Source: Candidatus Bathyarchaeia archaeon
GTDB lineage: Archaea > Thermoproteota > Bathyarchaeia > 40CM-2-53-6
Reading direction: 5' to 3'
Assembly (NCBI GenBank): GCA_035935655.1
Contig: DASYWW010000060.1
Location: 1-64,000 of the forward strand
DNA: 64,000 bases
The position numbers were made by a program, and so were the translations under genes. This document shows, one piece after another, positions 7,993 to 16,598 of the stretch. Position 1 is the first letter of the stretch. Each line of letters starts with the position of its first letter. The notes beneath the pieces were generated by a model, which worked only from the letters and a program-made list of their open reading frames with translations, was not told where the DNA came from and searched no databases.

Positions 7993-7996
7993 TTAC

Positions 7997-8683
7997 CTAC
8001 TTGAATATCCATCCTGTTTCGCGCGACCAGAACAAGAGATCAAGATCCGCCAACGGTATTCCTATCTCCCGTGAGAAACGACGAAGCTTCTCCTCGATCT
8101 CCAGATAGCGCTTCTTCGTGATCGAAACCGGCACTTCAGAGATGACCTCCAGTCTCTTGAGGTTTCGCAGAATATGCCTATCGAGGATAGCAAATTCCTC
8201 TCCGAGCCCGACGTTCCTGAGGAAATGGCTAGCCTCCTTGTACCCTAATCCTTTCACGTTCTCTACCATCCATTCCCGCAGCTCGAACAGGTTGGCGAAG
8301 CTGGAAAGATGGGATTTGAGGTATAGCTTGCCATCCTTGGTAAACAGGCCTCTGGCCTCGACGATATACTTGGCCTTGCTATCGCCGAAACGGACATCGT
8401 TTAGTTGCGGTTGAATCTCATTAGCCTCTCCTTTCAAGAGGAGACTTCGCTCTTTGAGCCGGGAGACTGCAGCCCAGCAAGTCTTCGCAGACGATTGCGG
8501 CGTCAGAAGACAGAAGCATAGTTCGGCAAAGACATCGTTATCATTGTGATTGAGAATCTCTTTGAATTCATGCAGACGTTGCTGGATCGCATCGCGTTTT
8601 TCACCATAGAGCGTCTGCAGTTCTTTAACCGCTTTTTCATGCTCCATCGGTGATACTTCTACGCTAGAACTGTTTGAGTACAT
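7997..8683 (-). CDS. N-glycosylase/DNA lyase, Ogg2 type
   Basis: 228 residues. It matches the archaeal Ogg2 8-oxoguanine glycosylase/AP lyase family of the HhH-GPD superfamily, which removes 8-oxoguanine from DNA and cleaves the backbone. Seen: CFCLLTPQSSAKTCW near the N-terminus, the helix-hairpin-helix VKGLGYKEASHFLRNVG with its candidate catalytic Lys, and ILDRHILRNL with the conserved Asp. The C-terminus ends WSRETGWIFK, typical of the family. A GGAGA lies six bases before the ATG at 8683, which supports this start; it overlaps the end of pyrI by 20 bases. It is likely an operon with pyrI and the atpF-like gene. Confidence 0.9.
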   Translation of the reverse strand: MYSNSSSVEVSPMEHEKAVKELQTLYGEKRDAIQQRLHEFKEILNHNDNDVFAELCFCLLTPQSSAKTCWAAVSRLKERSLLLKGEANEIQPQLNDVRFGDSKAKYIVEARGLFTKDGKLYLKSHLSSFANLFELREWMVENVKGLGYKEASHFLRNVGLGEEFAILDRHILRNLKRLEVISEVPVSITKKRYLEIEEKLRRFSREIGIPLADLDLLFWSRETGWIFK

Positions 8684-9173
8684 CGGTCTTCTCCATTATT
8701 CGGACGCAGTAGTAGCAGCGGAGCCGAAGAGGATCCTGTCTTTCCACACTGAACTTCGGCTCCACAGGCTCAGCGTTCGATACGCAGGCAGGATTTGAGC
8801 AACGAACAATTCCCCTGATGGAGTCAGGCAGTTTAACCCTCGTCTTCTCAGCCACCTCATAGTCTCGAATGATACTGATCGTTGCGCTGGGTGAGATCAA
8901 AGCTATCTTGTCCACTTCCCCCGGCTTTAATTCTCGATTCTCGACCTTGACGATGTCCTTCTTGTTCTGTTTCTTTGAAATCACGTTCATCGCCACGCTG
9001 ACGATGTGTCCTTCGCGACCGTCTATTCCTAGAATCTTGAGTACGTCTAGAGCATGACCTTCCAGAATATGATCGATCACTGTACCATTACGGATTTTCT
9101 TCACGTAGAGCTCTTTTGGGCCGGTCGCCTTGGACAAAGACCTTGAACCTGTCTGGCAGGCGCTAGGTTTCAT
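8664..9173 (-). CDS. pyrI: Aspartate carbamoyltransferase regulatory chain
   Basis: 169 residues from ATG at 9173, which has AGGA seven bases upstream; a longer ORF to 9257 adds a non-homologous leader. The N-terminal allosteric domain reads KKIRNGTVIDHILEGHALDV, then a middle IALISPSATISIIRDYEV. The zinc domain has CSNPAC and CYYC, the C-x4-C…CxxC site that contacts the catalytic chain. PyrI binds CTP/ATP and tunes PyrB, the first committed enzyme of pyrimidine synthesis. The matching pyrB is about 20 kb away at 29041, so the pair is unlinked here. An N-terminal extension of about 20 residues is longer than usual. Confidence 0.93.
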   Translation of the reverse strand: MKPSACQTGSRSLSKATGPKELYVKKIRNGTVIDHILEGHALDVLKILGIDGREGHIVSVAMNVISKKQNKKDIVKVENRELKPGEVDKIALISPSATISIIRDYEVAEKTRVKLPDSIRGIVRCSNPACVSNAEPVEPKFSVERQDPLRLRCYYCVRIMEKTDVLKQF

Positions 9174-9257
9174 TCTTAATTCCTTGCCTGAGATCGGACG
9201 CAGATCATGACCGTCGAGTCTCATGAGCTGAGGGTTCAGCTGAGGGTTCAGACCCAC

Positions 9258-9595
9258 ATGGAAGGAGAAATTCTTGATATCACAGACAGGATAGGGCCAG
9301 ATCTGTCGTTGCCATTTCTAGACAAGGAGATGACCATCATCTTTCAGCTTGTCGGTGAGTAGATCAGGGACCCGTACCCCTAGCCTTCCGATGGAGACTT
9401 GCAAGAGCTTCCCGTCCTCCTTGCTCTATACAAAATCGAAGATGAAATGGTAGTCGAAAATGTACAGGTCTGCATAAATCATCAGAATGGGAGTTAACCT
9501 TGCCAGTAAGTTCATCCAAAAATAAACCTCAGACCCCAAGGTAAGTTTGGTTTTCCAGTGGAAGGCTTGGGGTGGGGGTAGAGATTAGTAGCCAA
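9258..9595. other. Intergenic region with a degenerate minus-strand ORF
   Basis: No intact gene is seen. On the minus strand, an ATG at 9515 opens a frame reading MNLLARLTPILMIYADLY, continuing to an in-frame TAG at 9426-9428. The frame resumes as SKEDGKLLQVSIGRLGV and stops at 9318. It may be a decayed small gene or chance. The promoter of the pyrI–ogg2 transcript must also lie here. Confidence 0.3.
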
Positions 9596-11104
9596 TTACT
9601 GGAAGTTGATCATCTTAACATCGAGGGTCTTGAGGTTGACAACGGGAAGTATTCCCGGCTTAGGGATCAACCCCATTCTCTTCTGATAATCAGTCTGGCC
9701 CTGCCAAGCGCCGCTGTTCACTATTGTTGTTCCCCGGTAAGTCCCCACACCCGAGACATGAATATGGCCCGAGGTGAAAACGTCCGGGACCCGCTCTAGT
9801 ACCAGGAAGTCCTCTTGCTCGGGACCTATTGGTGTCGTCTTCCCGTATTCCGGAGAGAGATGGCGAGCTCGCAGTTGATACTCCATCACCTCGACAGGAC
9901 GTTGATAGTCGAGCCCAGGGACCCCGCTCAGAATATCCATCAAGCTAGTTCCATGGTAGAGTAGAAAGTGTACCCCGTGCAGGCGAACTTCCGCTGGATC
10001 GCCCAGTGAGATAATCTTCCTAGAGTCATACACGGGTCCAGCAAAATCCCTCGGAATAGCAGGCTGTGGAAGGGCCTGACGCACGGCATCATGATTGCCT
10101 GGGATCAAGACGACCTCCATGTACTCTGGGATCTCGCTGACGAATTTCGCCGCCAACCGGTACTGTTCGTAAATGTCGGGAACGGCGAGATCGACCTCCT
10201 GGCGGGGATATACTCCGATACCGTCGACGAGGTCTCCTCCGATCAGAACATACTTCACCCTCTCGGCGACTTCGCGCTGGTTTGGTGTTCCGATCTCCCC
10301 GTTCAACCAACTTAGAACCTTGCGGAATTCGTCCTCGAGAAACACTTTGCTTCCCACATGAACATCCGATATCAAGGCGGCATAGATCTCTTCATTGGCG
10401 TGGGAGGGTTTTCTATCTGGAATCTCTGGAAGAACGATGCTTTCCGCGATTAGTAGAGGACCTGCGCTCTTGCGGGCTTGAATGAAGATAACTTGGTCTC
10501 TGACTATTTTTCTGGCCATCTCGTATACGGTAGAGTTCTGCCGCCCAACGAGAACGGTAGCCTCATCCTCATAGTCGTCAACTGTCAGAAAGATCCTATC
10601 GCCTTTCTCCCTCTTGTCAAGGACCATGCAGATGAAGCGGCCTCGCCCATTCGATCCACCTGACAATGCGTCAGAAATGGTCCCGGCGTTTCGTGTGTCC
10701 ATTCTCTGTCTGAAGAGCAGGCTCATCTTATCGAAACGGTTTCTGAAGTAATGGAGAAAATCATCAAAGGCGCCTGTAGTTCCAAGCTTGCCTGTAGGGT
10801 CCGAGACGACTTCTAGTCGAGAGTCAAGATCCTCAGCAAAACGTCGACGGTGCCCTATCCCCGCGTGATCCGTCTCGATGCCCTTACCGGATAGGTCAAG
10901 ATGCTCGGCTGCCCTTAGGACGAGGTCTCTGTTGATCGACGCGGGTCGTGGTTCTATGGTCCCTGCGACCCGAAGAACTTCTTTGACAAGAGGGTCCAGC
11001 TCGCGAGCAGCGCTAACTTCCATGAGGGCCTTGAAGGCGTCGCTTTCCATCTGGAAACCTGCTTCCAGTATGGCACCGATTGCCTTCTTCCTCTCTTCCG
11101 ACAT
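9596..11104 (-). CDS. polB: DNA polymerase D (Pol II) small subunit, DP1
   Basis: 502 residues. It is the exonuclease/processivity subunit of archaeal family D polymerase and works with the large subunit DP2 at the replication fork. The N-terminal ~150 residues are the poorly conserved helical region. An OB-fold follows (GRGRFICMVLDKREKG; IFLTVDDYEDEATVLV). The C-terminal calcineurin-like phosphoesterase domain has all the expected metal motifs in order: SDVHVGS, GGDLVDG, PGNHD, LYHG and TSGHIHVSG. These support 3'-5' exonuclease activity. DP2 is not in the window. The gene is part of a minus-strand run with the PhoU-like and hflX genes. Confidence 0.95.
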   Translation of the reverse strand: MSEERKKAIGAILEAGFQMESDAFKALMEVSAARELDPLVKEVLRVAGTIEPRPASINRDLVLRAAEHLDLSGKGIETDHAGIGHRRRFAEDLDSRLEVVSDPTGKLGTTGAFDDFLHYFRNRFDKMSLLFRQRMDTRNAGTISDALSGGSNGRGRFICMVLDKREKGDRIFLTVDDYEDEATVLVGRQNSTVYEMARKIVRDQVIFIQARKSAGPLLIAESIVLPEIPDRKPSHANEEIYAALISDVHVGSKVFLEDEFRKVLSWLNGEIGTPNQREVAERVKYVLIGGDLVDGIGVYPRQEVDLAVPDIYEQYRLAAKFVSEIPEYMEVVLIPGNHDAVRQALPQPAIPRDFAGPVYDSRKIISLGDPAEVRLHGVHFLLYHGTSLMDILSGVPGLDYQRPVEVMEYQLRARHLSPEYGKTTPIGPEQEDFLVLERVPDVFTSGHIHVSGVGTYRGTTIVNSGAWQGQTDYQKRMGLIPKPGILPVVNLKTLDVKMINFQ

Positions 11105-11170
11105 CGAGCGACCCCTTCTAGACCATCTAACGGTCGATCGCGACTTATCCGGTTATCGCGAACATAGAGT

Positions 11171-12139
11171 CTACCTTGTGATCGTGAGGTCCGATATGTC
11201 CACCGAGACTTCGCACATTCTATTCAAGGCTATGAGTGCGGCGACGAGGTGGTTAACCATCGGACGCGGAGCTTTCGCGATGCTTGCCTCAGCCTCGGCA
11301 AGAATCTTCTTGGTCTCTTTGAACCTTGGACTCACGGATGAAGCTAGCTTCAGGTCCCGTGAGAGGACAGACCCGACTGCGTCCTTGTACATTGTATTTA
11401 CGGAGGCTCCAATCTTCTGGAACAGACTCTGTTGTTCCTGTGGAACAGGAACCTTGTCTTGAGTGTTCTCGGCAACTGTTACCGAGTAGTCGGCGAAGGT
11501 TTCGATATAGCTTGCTAGGAGGCGGAAGTCTAGGCAGTCGACTGAGGAGACTTTGATCTTCTCAAGCAGGTATGTGTCTGCGATGGCTGCTCTTACCAGT
11601 CGGACCAATAGGAAGTACCATCTGTCCACTTCCTCATCTCTCTCAACGACTCCATTCGCAAGTTCGGTGTTGGATTCGACGAAGGCTTGGACCGCGTCTA
11701 TCTGCATGGGCATGGACAACATTTCGAGGCGGCGAAGGATACGCTCGGGGTTGAGAAGCGAAGGTTCCATCAGGCATTGTAGGACGATCTTTTTCGCGTC
11801 CTCTTCTAACACCTCCAGACCTACGAGTCGTTTAGTGGTTTTGCGGACCTCGTCTCTTGTTTCAGGCGAAAGGCTGTCTTTGGACTGGATGCGGATTATG
11901 TCGTATCCGAGGAGGTATCGCTCGATGATTTCTCTTCTAACAAAAGGAGAGGCTTCCAGTATGACCTCGAGAGGCGGTCTCTCTTCATCGATTCTCGGGG
12001 AGAGGAGGAGTCTTCCGTCTTGTCTTTCTTCATAGGAGACGACGGACCCTTGGTCGAGTCCGACGCGTTTTGCCCATGCTTTCGGTATCGTGACTAGGTA
12101 GGTTCCGTCCGGTGTACGCTGAAGTTTCCGTAATTCCAC
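11171..12139 (-). CDS. AbrB–PhoU domain phosphate-uptake regulator
   Basis: 322 residues. Residues 1-50 are an AbrB/MraZ-type swapped-hairpin DNA-binding domain (GTYLVTIPKAWAKRVGLDQG). The rest is helical and fits the PhoU fold as two three-helix repeats, e.g. MPMQIDAVQAFVESNTELAN and CLDFRLLASYIETFADYSV. In archaea this fusion is thought to regulate phosphate transport genes directly. No pst transporter is adjacent, but a polyphosphate kinase (ppk2) lies about 1.5 kb downstream on the same strand side, which fits a phosphate theme. It lies upstream of polB in the same direction. Confidence 0.85.
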   Translation of the reverse strand: MELRKLQRTPDGTYLVTIPKAWAKRVGLDQGSVVSYEERQDGRLLLSPRIDEERPPLEVILEASPFVRREIIERYLLGYDIIRIQSKDSLSPETRDEVRKTTKRLVGLEVLEEDAKKIVLQCLMEPSLLNPERILRRLEMLSMPMQIDAVQAFVESNTELANGVVERDEEVDRWYFLLVRLVRAAIADTYLLEKIKVSSVDCLDFRLLASYIETFADYSVTVAENTQDKVPVPQEQQSLFQKIGASVNTMYKDAVGSVLSRDLKLASSVSPRFKETKKILAEAEASIAKAPRPMVNHLVAALIALNRMCEVSVDISDLTITR

Positions 12140-12198
12140 TTAGAACATCCCGTCTCCAACTAATGGCAATGAAGAATTTTAGGATTTCCCGGGATCTA

Positions 12199-13344
12199 CT
12201 ATGGAGAGGAGTGTAGCTCTAGAGAGCCAATAGGAGCAAGGGATGCGTTGGCGCCGTTAAGGTGATGGTAGGCCTGCTTCACAACCTCCTCTGTATTGTT
12301 TCCTTTCAAGGCGCTCAGCTCTACTAGTGGAATGCCTTCGAATGTTCTGGAGATCAGTTTCTTTCCTTCTTCAAGTCGTTGGTCGTCGCATTGATCTGTT
12401 TTGTTCGCGCAGATAACCAAGGGTATTTTGGAGGCTATCTTGGTGAGAATCTCCTTCGAGGCTGTCAGCTTTCTGAAGACTGACTCTAGGTCCTCGCTAA
12501 CATCAACGAACAGGAGGATCAGGTCTGCGTTGGATATTTCGCCGAGGGTTGTGTTGAATGCTTTGAGGATTGTTGAATGCATGTCTTCGATGAAGCCGAT
12601 GGAGTCGATGAGTATGAAGCTGAAATTGTCGCCGCCATTGTTCTGGTCGATTCGTCTCGCGAACGTGGATAGTGTTGTGAATGGTCCTAGGCCCGTGTCC
12701 TTGTGTTCTGCTGACATTCGGTTGAAGAAGGTGGTTTTTCCACTCTGAGTGTAGCCTGCGAGAGCTACGATTGGGAAGCCTCGTTCGCGCCGATGATCTC
12801 TAAGCAGGTTTTTTTTCGAGTAAAGATCTCTCAGCTCCTTCTCCATGTTCGCTATCCGCTTCTTAGCGGTTCTCTCGTAATCATGGTATGGATAGTCTCC
12901 GGGTCCGCTCCAGCCGACCTGTCCACCCAGTATTCCTTCGAGTCTAAGGAATTCTCTACCCCAGGAGAAGGTGTACTTGAGTTTGGCGAGCGCGATCTGG
13001 AGTTTCGCCTCTTTCGTCATAGCGCGCTTGTCGAACACTTCTAAGATCAGGAGGTTGCGGTCGATGACTTTGATGTCTGATCCGCCGAGGACGCGCTGGA
13101 TCTTGAAAATCTGCGCGCTCGGAAGTGTGTTGGCGAAGACAACCGCTTCTATGTCGTTTTCGGCGACGAGCATTTTGATCTCTTCCAGTTTGCCGGGTCC
13201 GATGCAGTAGGTGTGGTGGAGGCTTTTCCTGTGTTGGACGATGGTGTCGATTATCTCGTAGCCTATGCTCTCGGCCATGGTCTCAACCTCCCCGTACCGG
13301 GAGGGAGCCGTGGGTATCTGGCATTCAGCTACAAGGGTCCGCAA
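12199..13344 (-). CDS. hflX: GTPase HflX
   Basis: 381 residues, the usual archaeal length. The N-terminal HflX domain reads HTYCIGPGKLEEIKMLV and VIDRNLLILEVFDKRA, with the Gly-rich GGQVGWSGPGD linker loop. The G domain has G1 GYTQSGKTT, G3 DSIGF and G4 NKTD. HflX binds ribosomes and splits stalled or heat-damaged 70S particles in a nucleotide-dependent way; the archaeal role is presumed similar. It is the first gene of the minus-strand run before phoU-like and polB. Confidence 0.94.
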   Translation of the reverse strand: MRTLVAECQIPTAPSRYGEVETMAESIGYEIIDTIVQHRKSLHHTYCIGPGKLEEIKMLVAENDIEAVVFANTLPSAQIFKIQRVLGGSDIKVIDRNLLILEVFDKRAMTKEAKLQIALAKLKYTFSWGREFLRLEGILGGQVGWSGPGDYPYHDYERTAKKRIANMEKELRDLYSKKNLLRDHRRERGFPIVALAGYTQSGKTTFFNRMSAEHKDTGLGPFTTLSTFARRIDQNNGGDNFSFILIDSIGFIEDMHSTILKAFNTTLGEISNADLILLFVDVSEDLESVFRKLTASKEILTKIASKIPLVICANKTDQCDDQRLEEGKKLISRTFEGIPLVELSALKGNNTEEVVKQAYHHLNGANASLAPIGSLELHSSP

Positions 13345-13669
13345 CTGAGAAGACTTACCATAGTATAATCGCTGGCGCTTATTTGAAGGCCCCGTGCCCC
13401 GGCAGGGTCTTGGACAAGCTTGTGCTTACCTGGCTATGAATTTCTGTTATGTTCACGAAGGACGGGGGGCGCGGGAAAATCGACCACTCCCCGGGGGGTC
13501 GGATAATAGTTAGCAGAAAAGAAAATGTTAGCAGAAACAAATAGTTACGAAAAGGCAGACCTTGATGAATTTCTCAACTAGGACACGCTTGTCGAGGGCG
13601 TCGTGGGAAGCGCCGCTGACGGCGTTCTTCCCTTCATCTGTTGCCGGTTAGAGGAAGCCCCGCAGGAAT
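13345..13669. other. Intergenic region with a strong hairpin
   Basis: No ORF with coding character is seen. At 13605-13632 GGGAAG/CGCCG pairs with CGGCG/CTTCCC around a CTGA loop, an 11-bp stem with a two-base bulge. The 11-mer GTTAGCAGAAA occurs twice (13509 and 13527), and a short CCCCGGGG palindrome lies near 13494. The region lies between the hflX start and the ppk2 stop, so it holds the hflX promoter and possibly the ppk2 terminator or an RNA gene. Confidence 0.4.
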
Positions 13670-14515
13670 TCACTCGATCTTCGTTGGGACTGACTTCCGG
13701 TCAATTCTTGGATAGTGAAGGTTCAGTTTTTCCATGGCCTTGACGATAATTCGGGAAACCACGAGGTCGCGGTACCATTTGTGGTTGGACGGGATAAGAT
13801 ACCAGGGGGCATAATCTGTGCTGGTTTTGTTCAAGGCGTCCTCGTAAGCCTTCATGTAATCCTTCCAGAATTTTCGCTCGGGAATATCAGTTCCGCTGAA
13901 CTTCCACGTCTTCGAAGGATCATCCAGGCGCTGTTGCAGCCGTTTCTTCTGCTCATCTTTGTCGATATGTAGAAAGAATTTCAATATCGTCATGTCTTCC
14001 TCAACTAGCAACCGTTCGAAATCGTTGATCTGCCGGTATCGATTCCTCCAGACTTTCTCAGGAACGATCCTGTGGACTCTCTCTATCAGGACTCCTTCGT
14101 AATGGCTTCGATTGAAAATCGTGAGTTCTCCTTTTCCGGGGACTTGTTTGTGCTCTCGCCACAAGAAACCGTGATCGAGTTCCTCAGGGGTAGGTTCCTT
14201 GAAGTGTGCGACACGAACTCCTTGGGGATTGACTCCCTGAAAAACTCGGTTAATGACTCCGTCTTTGCCGCCGGTATCCATCGCTTGTAGAACGACTAGG
14301 ACCTTCTGTTCGTGCTCTGCATAGAGCATCTCCTGAAGCTGTCTAAGCTTCTCGTTGAGCTTCTTCGACTCTTTCGCTTCATCCTCATCCTTTCCCTCGA
14401 AACCCGAAGTATCGTTCGGGTTAATATCGTTCAGGTGAACCTCGTGTCCCAGCTCGATTCTGTAGCGGCCAGTGTGAAGGTCCTTTGGCAATTTGGGACT
14501 GCGACTTGTCCTCAT
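13670..14515 (-). CDS. ppk2: Polyphosphate kinase 2 family protein
   Basis: 281 residues from ATG at 14515; a longer frame to 14743 overlaps the divergent exporter and lacks homology. PPK2 enzymes phosphorylate nucleotides using polyphosphate. Visible motifs are the Walker A-like QAMDTGGKDGVINRVFQG, the DHGFLWREHKQVPGKGELT stretch, NRSHYEGVLIERVH and the lid with RLQQRLDDPSKTWKFS. The C-terminus keeps APWYLIPSNHKWYRDLVVS. The fold is a one-domain P-loop kinase, so it probably acts on NDP or AMP. Divergent from the MFS exporter. Confidence 0.93.
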   Translation of the reverse strand: MRTSRSPKLPKDLHTGRYRIELGHEVHLNDINPNDTSGFEGKDEDEAKESKKLNEKLRQLQEMLYAEHEQKVLVVLQAMDTGGKDGVINRVFQGVNPQGVRVAHFKEPTPEELDHGFLWREHKQVPGKGELTIFNRSHYEGVLIERVHRIVPEKVWRNRYRQINDFERLLVEEDMTILKFFLHIDKDEQKKRLQQRLDDPSKTWKFSGTDIPERKFWKDYMKAYEDALNKTSTDYAPWYLIPSNHKWYRDLVVSRIIVKAMEKLNLHYPRIDRKSVPTKIE

Positions 14516-14600
14516 GAGACTTCTTAGGGTTTCACAGCCTGCAGCTCGCAAGCCTTGACGGGAATGTTTGATTACCCCCAGACAATGTGATTCGGGTTCA

Positions 14601-16568
14601 ATGTCAGCGGAGAGCCAGGGAAAACCCTCTGACCAGACAGGGGAAGGAGCACGTCCAGCCCCATCAGGAGGCTCGACAAAGATCGAGCCGAAGCAGTTCT
14701 TCATCTTGCTCGTTCTGAGCCTCTCCCTAGCAATAATCGTCATTGACGCGACGATCGTGATTGTTGCTCAATATCAGATTCAGAAGGACTTCGGGATCAA
14801 TCTGAAGGACCTAGAATGGATCACCTCGCTCTATGCACTGATCTTCGGCTCGTTTCTACTTACTTGGGGAAAACTCAGCGATGAGTTCGGCAGAAAACGA
14901 ATCTTCGTGGCAGGAATCTCTCTCTTCATTGTCGGGTCGATCGTTGATGGATTCTCGCAAGATCTGGCTCAGATTCTCGTGGGCCGGGTTCTCCAGGGAT
15001 TCGGAGCATCAATGGCTTCCCCGGCCACCCTATCAATCCTGACAACCACCTTCACCGGCAAAGCGCGAAACCTCGCCTTCGGAATATGGGGTGCAACCGC
15101 TGGTGCGGCTGCAGTTCTCGGACCAGTCTTGGGAGGCTACTTTACGAGCGACCCCACGTTCACATGGCGTTGGGCCTTTTTCATCAACATCCCAATAGGA
15201 ATCATAGCCCTAGTTGGCGCAGCATTCGCGATCAAAGAAACCCGATTCAAGGATCCAAAATACACTACCGACTTTCTCGGCCTCATCCTCATCACACTCG
15301 GTCTGGCCAGCCTCTTGTTCGGCTTTATTGAAGCCCAAACCTATGGTTGGATTGTTCCTAACAATGAATTCGCAGTGAGCGGTTTCTCATGGCCGATCTC
15401 GAACCCAGTATCTCTTCCCCTAGTTTCGATCATAACGGGGCTCGTCTTGCTTGCGTTGTTTACTTTCTACGAGATTCGCCGGCTAAGAATGGGGAGGGTT
15501 CCCCTCTTTGATTTCAGTCTCCTCAAATTCAAGGGATTCAGGTACGGGCTCTTCACCGTCACGATCGTTGCAATGGGCGAGTTCGGAGCAGTATTCATCA
15601 TCTCAATATTCCTTCAAACAGTCAAGGGCCTCTCGGCATTCAATGCCGGTCTCACATTCCTTCCCATGGCGATCTCAGTCTTCATCTTCGCACCAGTAGC
15701 CGGGGTTCTCGCAACTCGGTTTGGACCCAAGTGGGTCGTCACCACAGGCATGGCTCTTGAAGCCACTGCGCTCTTCAGCCTGTCCCAGATCATCAGTGTT
15801 GCAAACCCCGTCTACTACATGTACCCGATCCTCGTCATCTATGGCGCAGGAGTCGGTCTCGCGATCAGCCAGCTTACCAGCACCGTCTTGCAAAGTATAC
15901 CCTGGCAGAAAGCCGGAGTAGGATCCGGCGCTAACAACACTGTTAGACAGATTGGTTCTGCTTTCGGAATCGCTGTAATTGGCGCAGTTCTGGTGGCTCA
16001 GATCTCGGCAGTGGGAGGGGCCGACTTAGCAACTAGTACAATTGGTTTCTCGGTGCAACAAAGGGCTCTATTGACTGGTGCCCTTAACTCTGGACTCTCG
16101 GGGGGGATCGACCAATCCTTTCTTGCTTTCTTCGGTAGGCACGTTCCTGATGTGCTGCAAATCCTGTATGATGCGATTACCCAAGGGGCGCGCTGGGCGG
16201 CCTTCACAGCCGGCATCTTTGTCTCACTGGGAGCAATCAGCTCACTACTAATCCCGAACCCGAAATCCGCCCAGACTGCGAAAACCACCTCTACACCCAA
16301 AATTAGCACTAGCGAGCCATCGCGGACTTTGAGAACTATCATAGTCGTTCAGCTCGCGATTACCGTAAGCTTACTCTTTGCAATCTCAAACGAATACCAA
16401 TCCAACTATTTCATGCAGCAATGGATCGACCAGAACGCATCGCCGCTCGGCTTCCTCCTTGCTGGCTACGTTGGACCCGCGGTAGTATCCATCATTGGAG
16501 GGATCCTCATTTTATGGAAACTTGTCCCTCGAAGACGAGTGGGATCCGAAGCAAAACCGAGAGCTTGA
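14601..16568 (+). CDS. MFS transporter, DHA2 (EmrB/QacA) family
   Basis: About 655 residues from ATG 14601; a TTG at 14568 would add 11 residues. It has the 14-helix drug:H+ antiporter-2 layout. Motif A is GKLSDEFGRKR, the helix-4 motif is RVLQGFGASMASPATLS and motif C is GAAAVLGPVLGGYF. The first helix carries the DATIVIVA motif with Asp, usual for DHA2. A periplasmic loop of ~100 residues between helices 13 and 14 and a long cytosolic N-terminus are seen. It probably exports a hydrophobic or cationic compound at the cytoplasmic membrane. The substrate cannot be read from sequence. Confidence 0.9.
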   Translation: MSAESQGKPSDQTGEGARPAPSGGSTKIEPKQFFILLVLSLSLAIIVIDATIVIVAQYQIQKDFGINLKDLEWITSLYALIFGSFLLTWGKLSDEFGRKRIFVAGISLFIVGSIVDGFSQDLAQILVGRVLQGFGASMASPATLSILTTTFTGKARNLAFGIWGATAGAAAVLGPVLGGYFTSDPTFTWRWAFFINIPIGIIALVGAAFAIKETRFKDPKYTTDFLGLILITLGLASLLFGFIEAQTYGWIVPNNEFAVSGFSWPISNPVSLPLVSIITGLVLLALFTFYEIRRLRMGRVPLFDFSLLKFKGFRYGLFTVTIVAMGEFGAVFIISIFLQTVKGLSAFNAGLTFLPMAISVFIFAPVAGVLATRFGPKWVVTTGMALEATALFSLSQIISVANPVYYMYPILVIYGAGVGLAISQLTSTVLQSIPWQKAGVGSGANNTVRQIGSAFGIAVIGAVLVAQISAVGGADLATSTIGFSVQQRALLTGALNSGLSGGIDQSFLAFFGRHVPDVLQILYDAITQGARWAAFTAGIFVSLGAISSLLIPNPKSAQTAKTTSTPKISTSEPSRTLRTIIVVQLAITVSLLFAISNEYQSNYFMQQWIDQNASPLGFLLAGYVGPAVVSIIGGILILWKLVPRRRVGSEAKPRA

Positions 16569-16598
16569 AATCGGGAGAGAACTGAAGTAAGATACTAG

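Noticed and set aside
9318-9515. Small gene with two amber codons upstream of pyrI
   Set aside because: Too short, unrecognised and broken; kept only as a note in the intergenic entry.
13345-13669. RNase P or 7S RNA gene
   Set aside because: Conserved core sequences of these RNAs are not visible and the stretch is short for them.
14516-14743. N-terminal extension of ppk2
   Set aside because: The extension overlaps the divergent exporter and has no PPK2 similarity; ATG 14515 fits family length.
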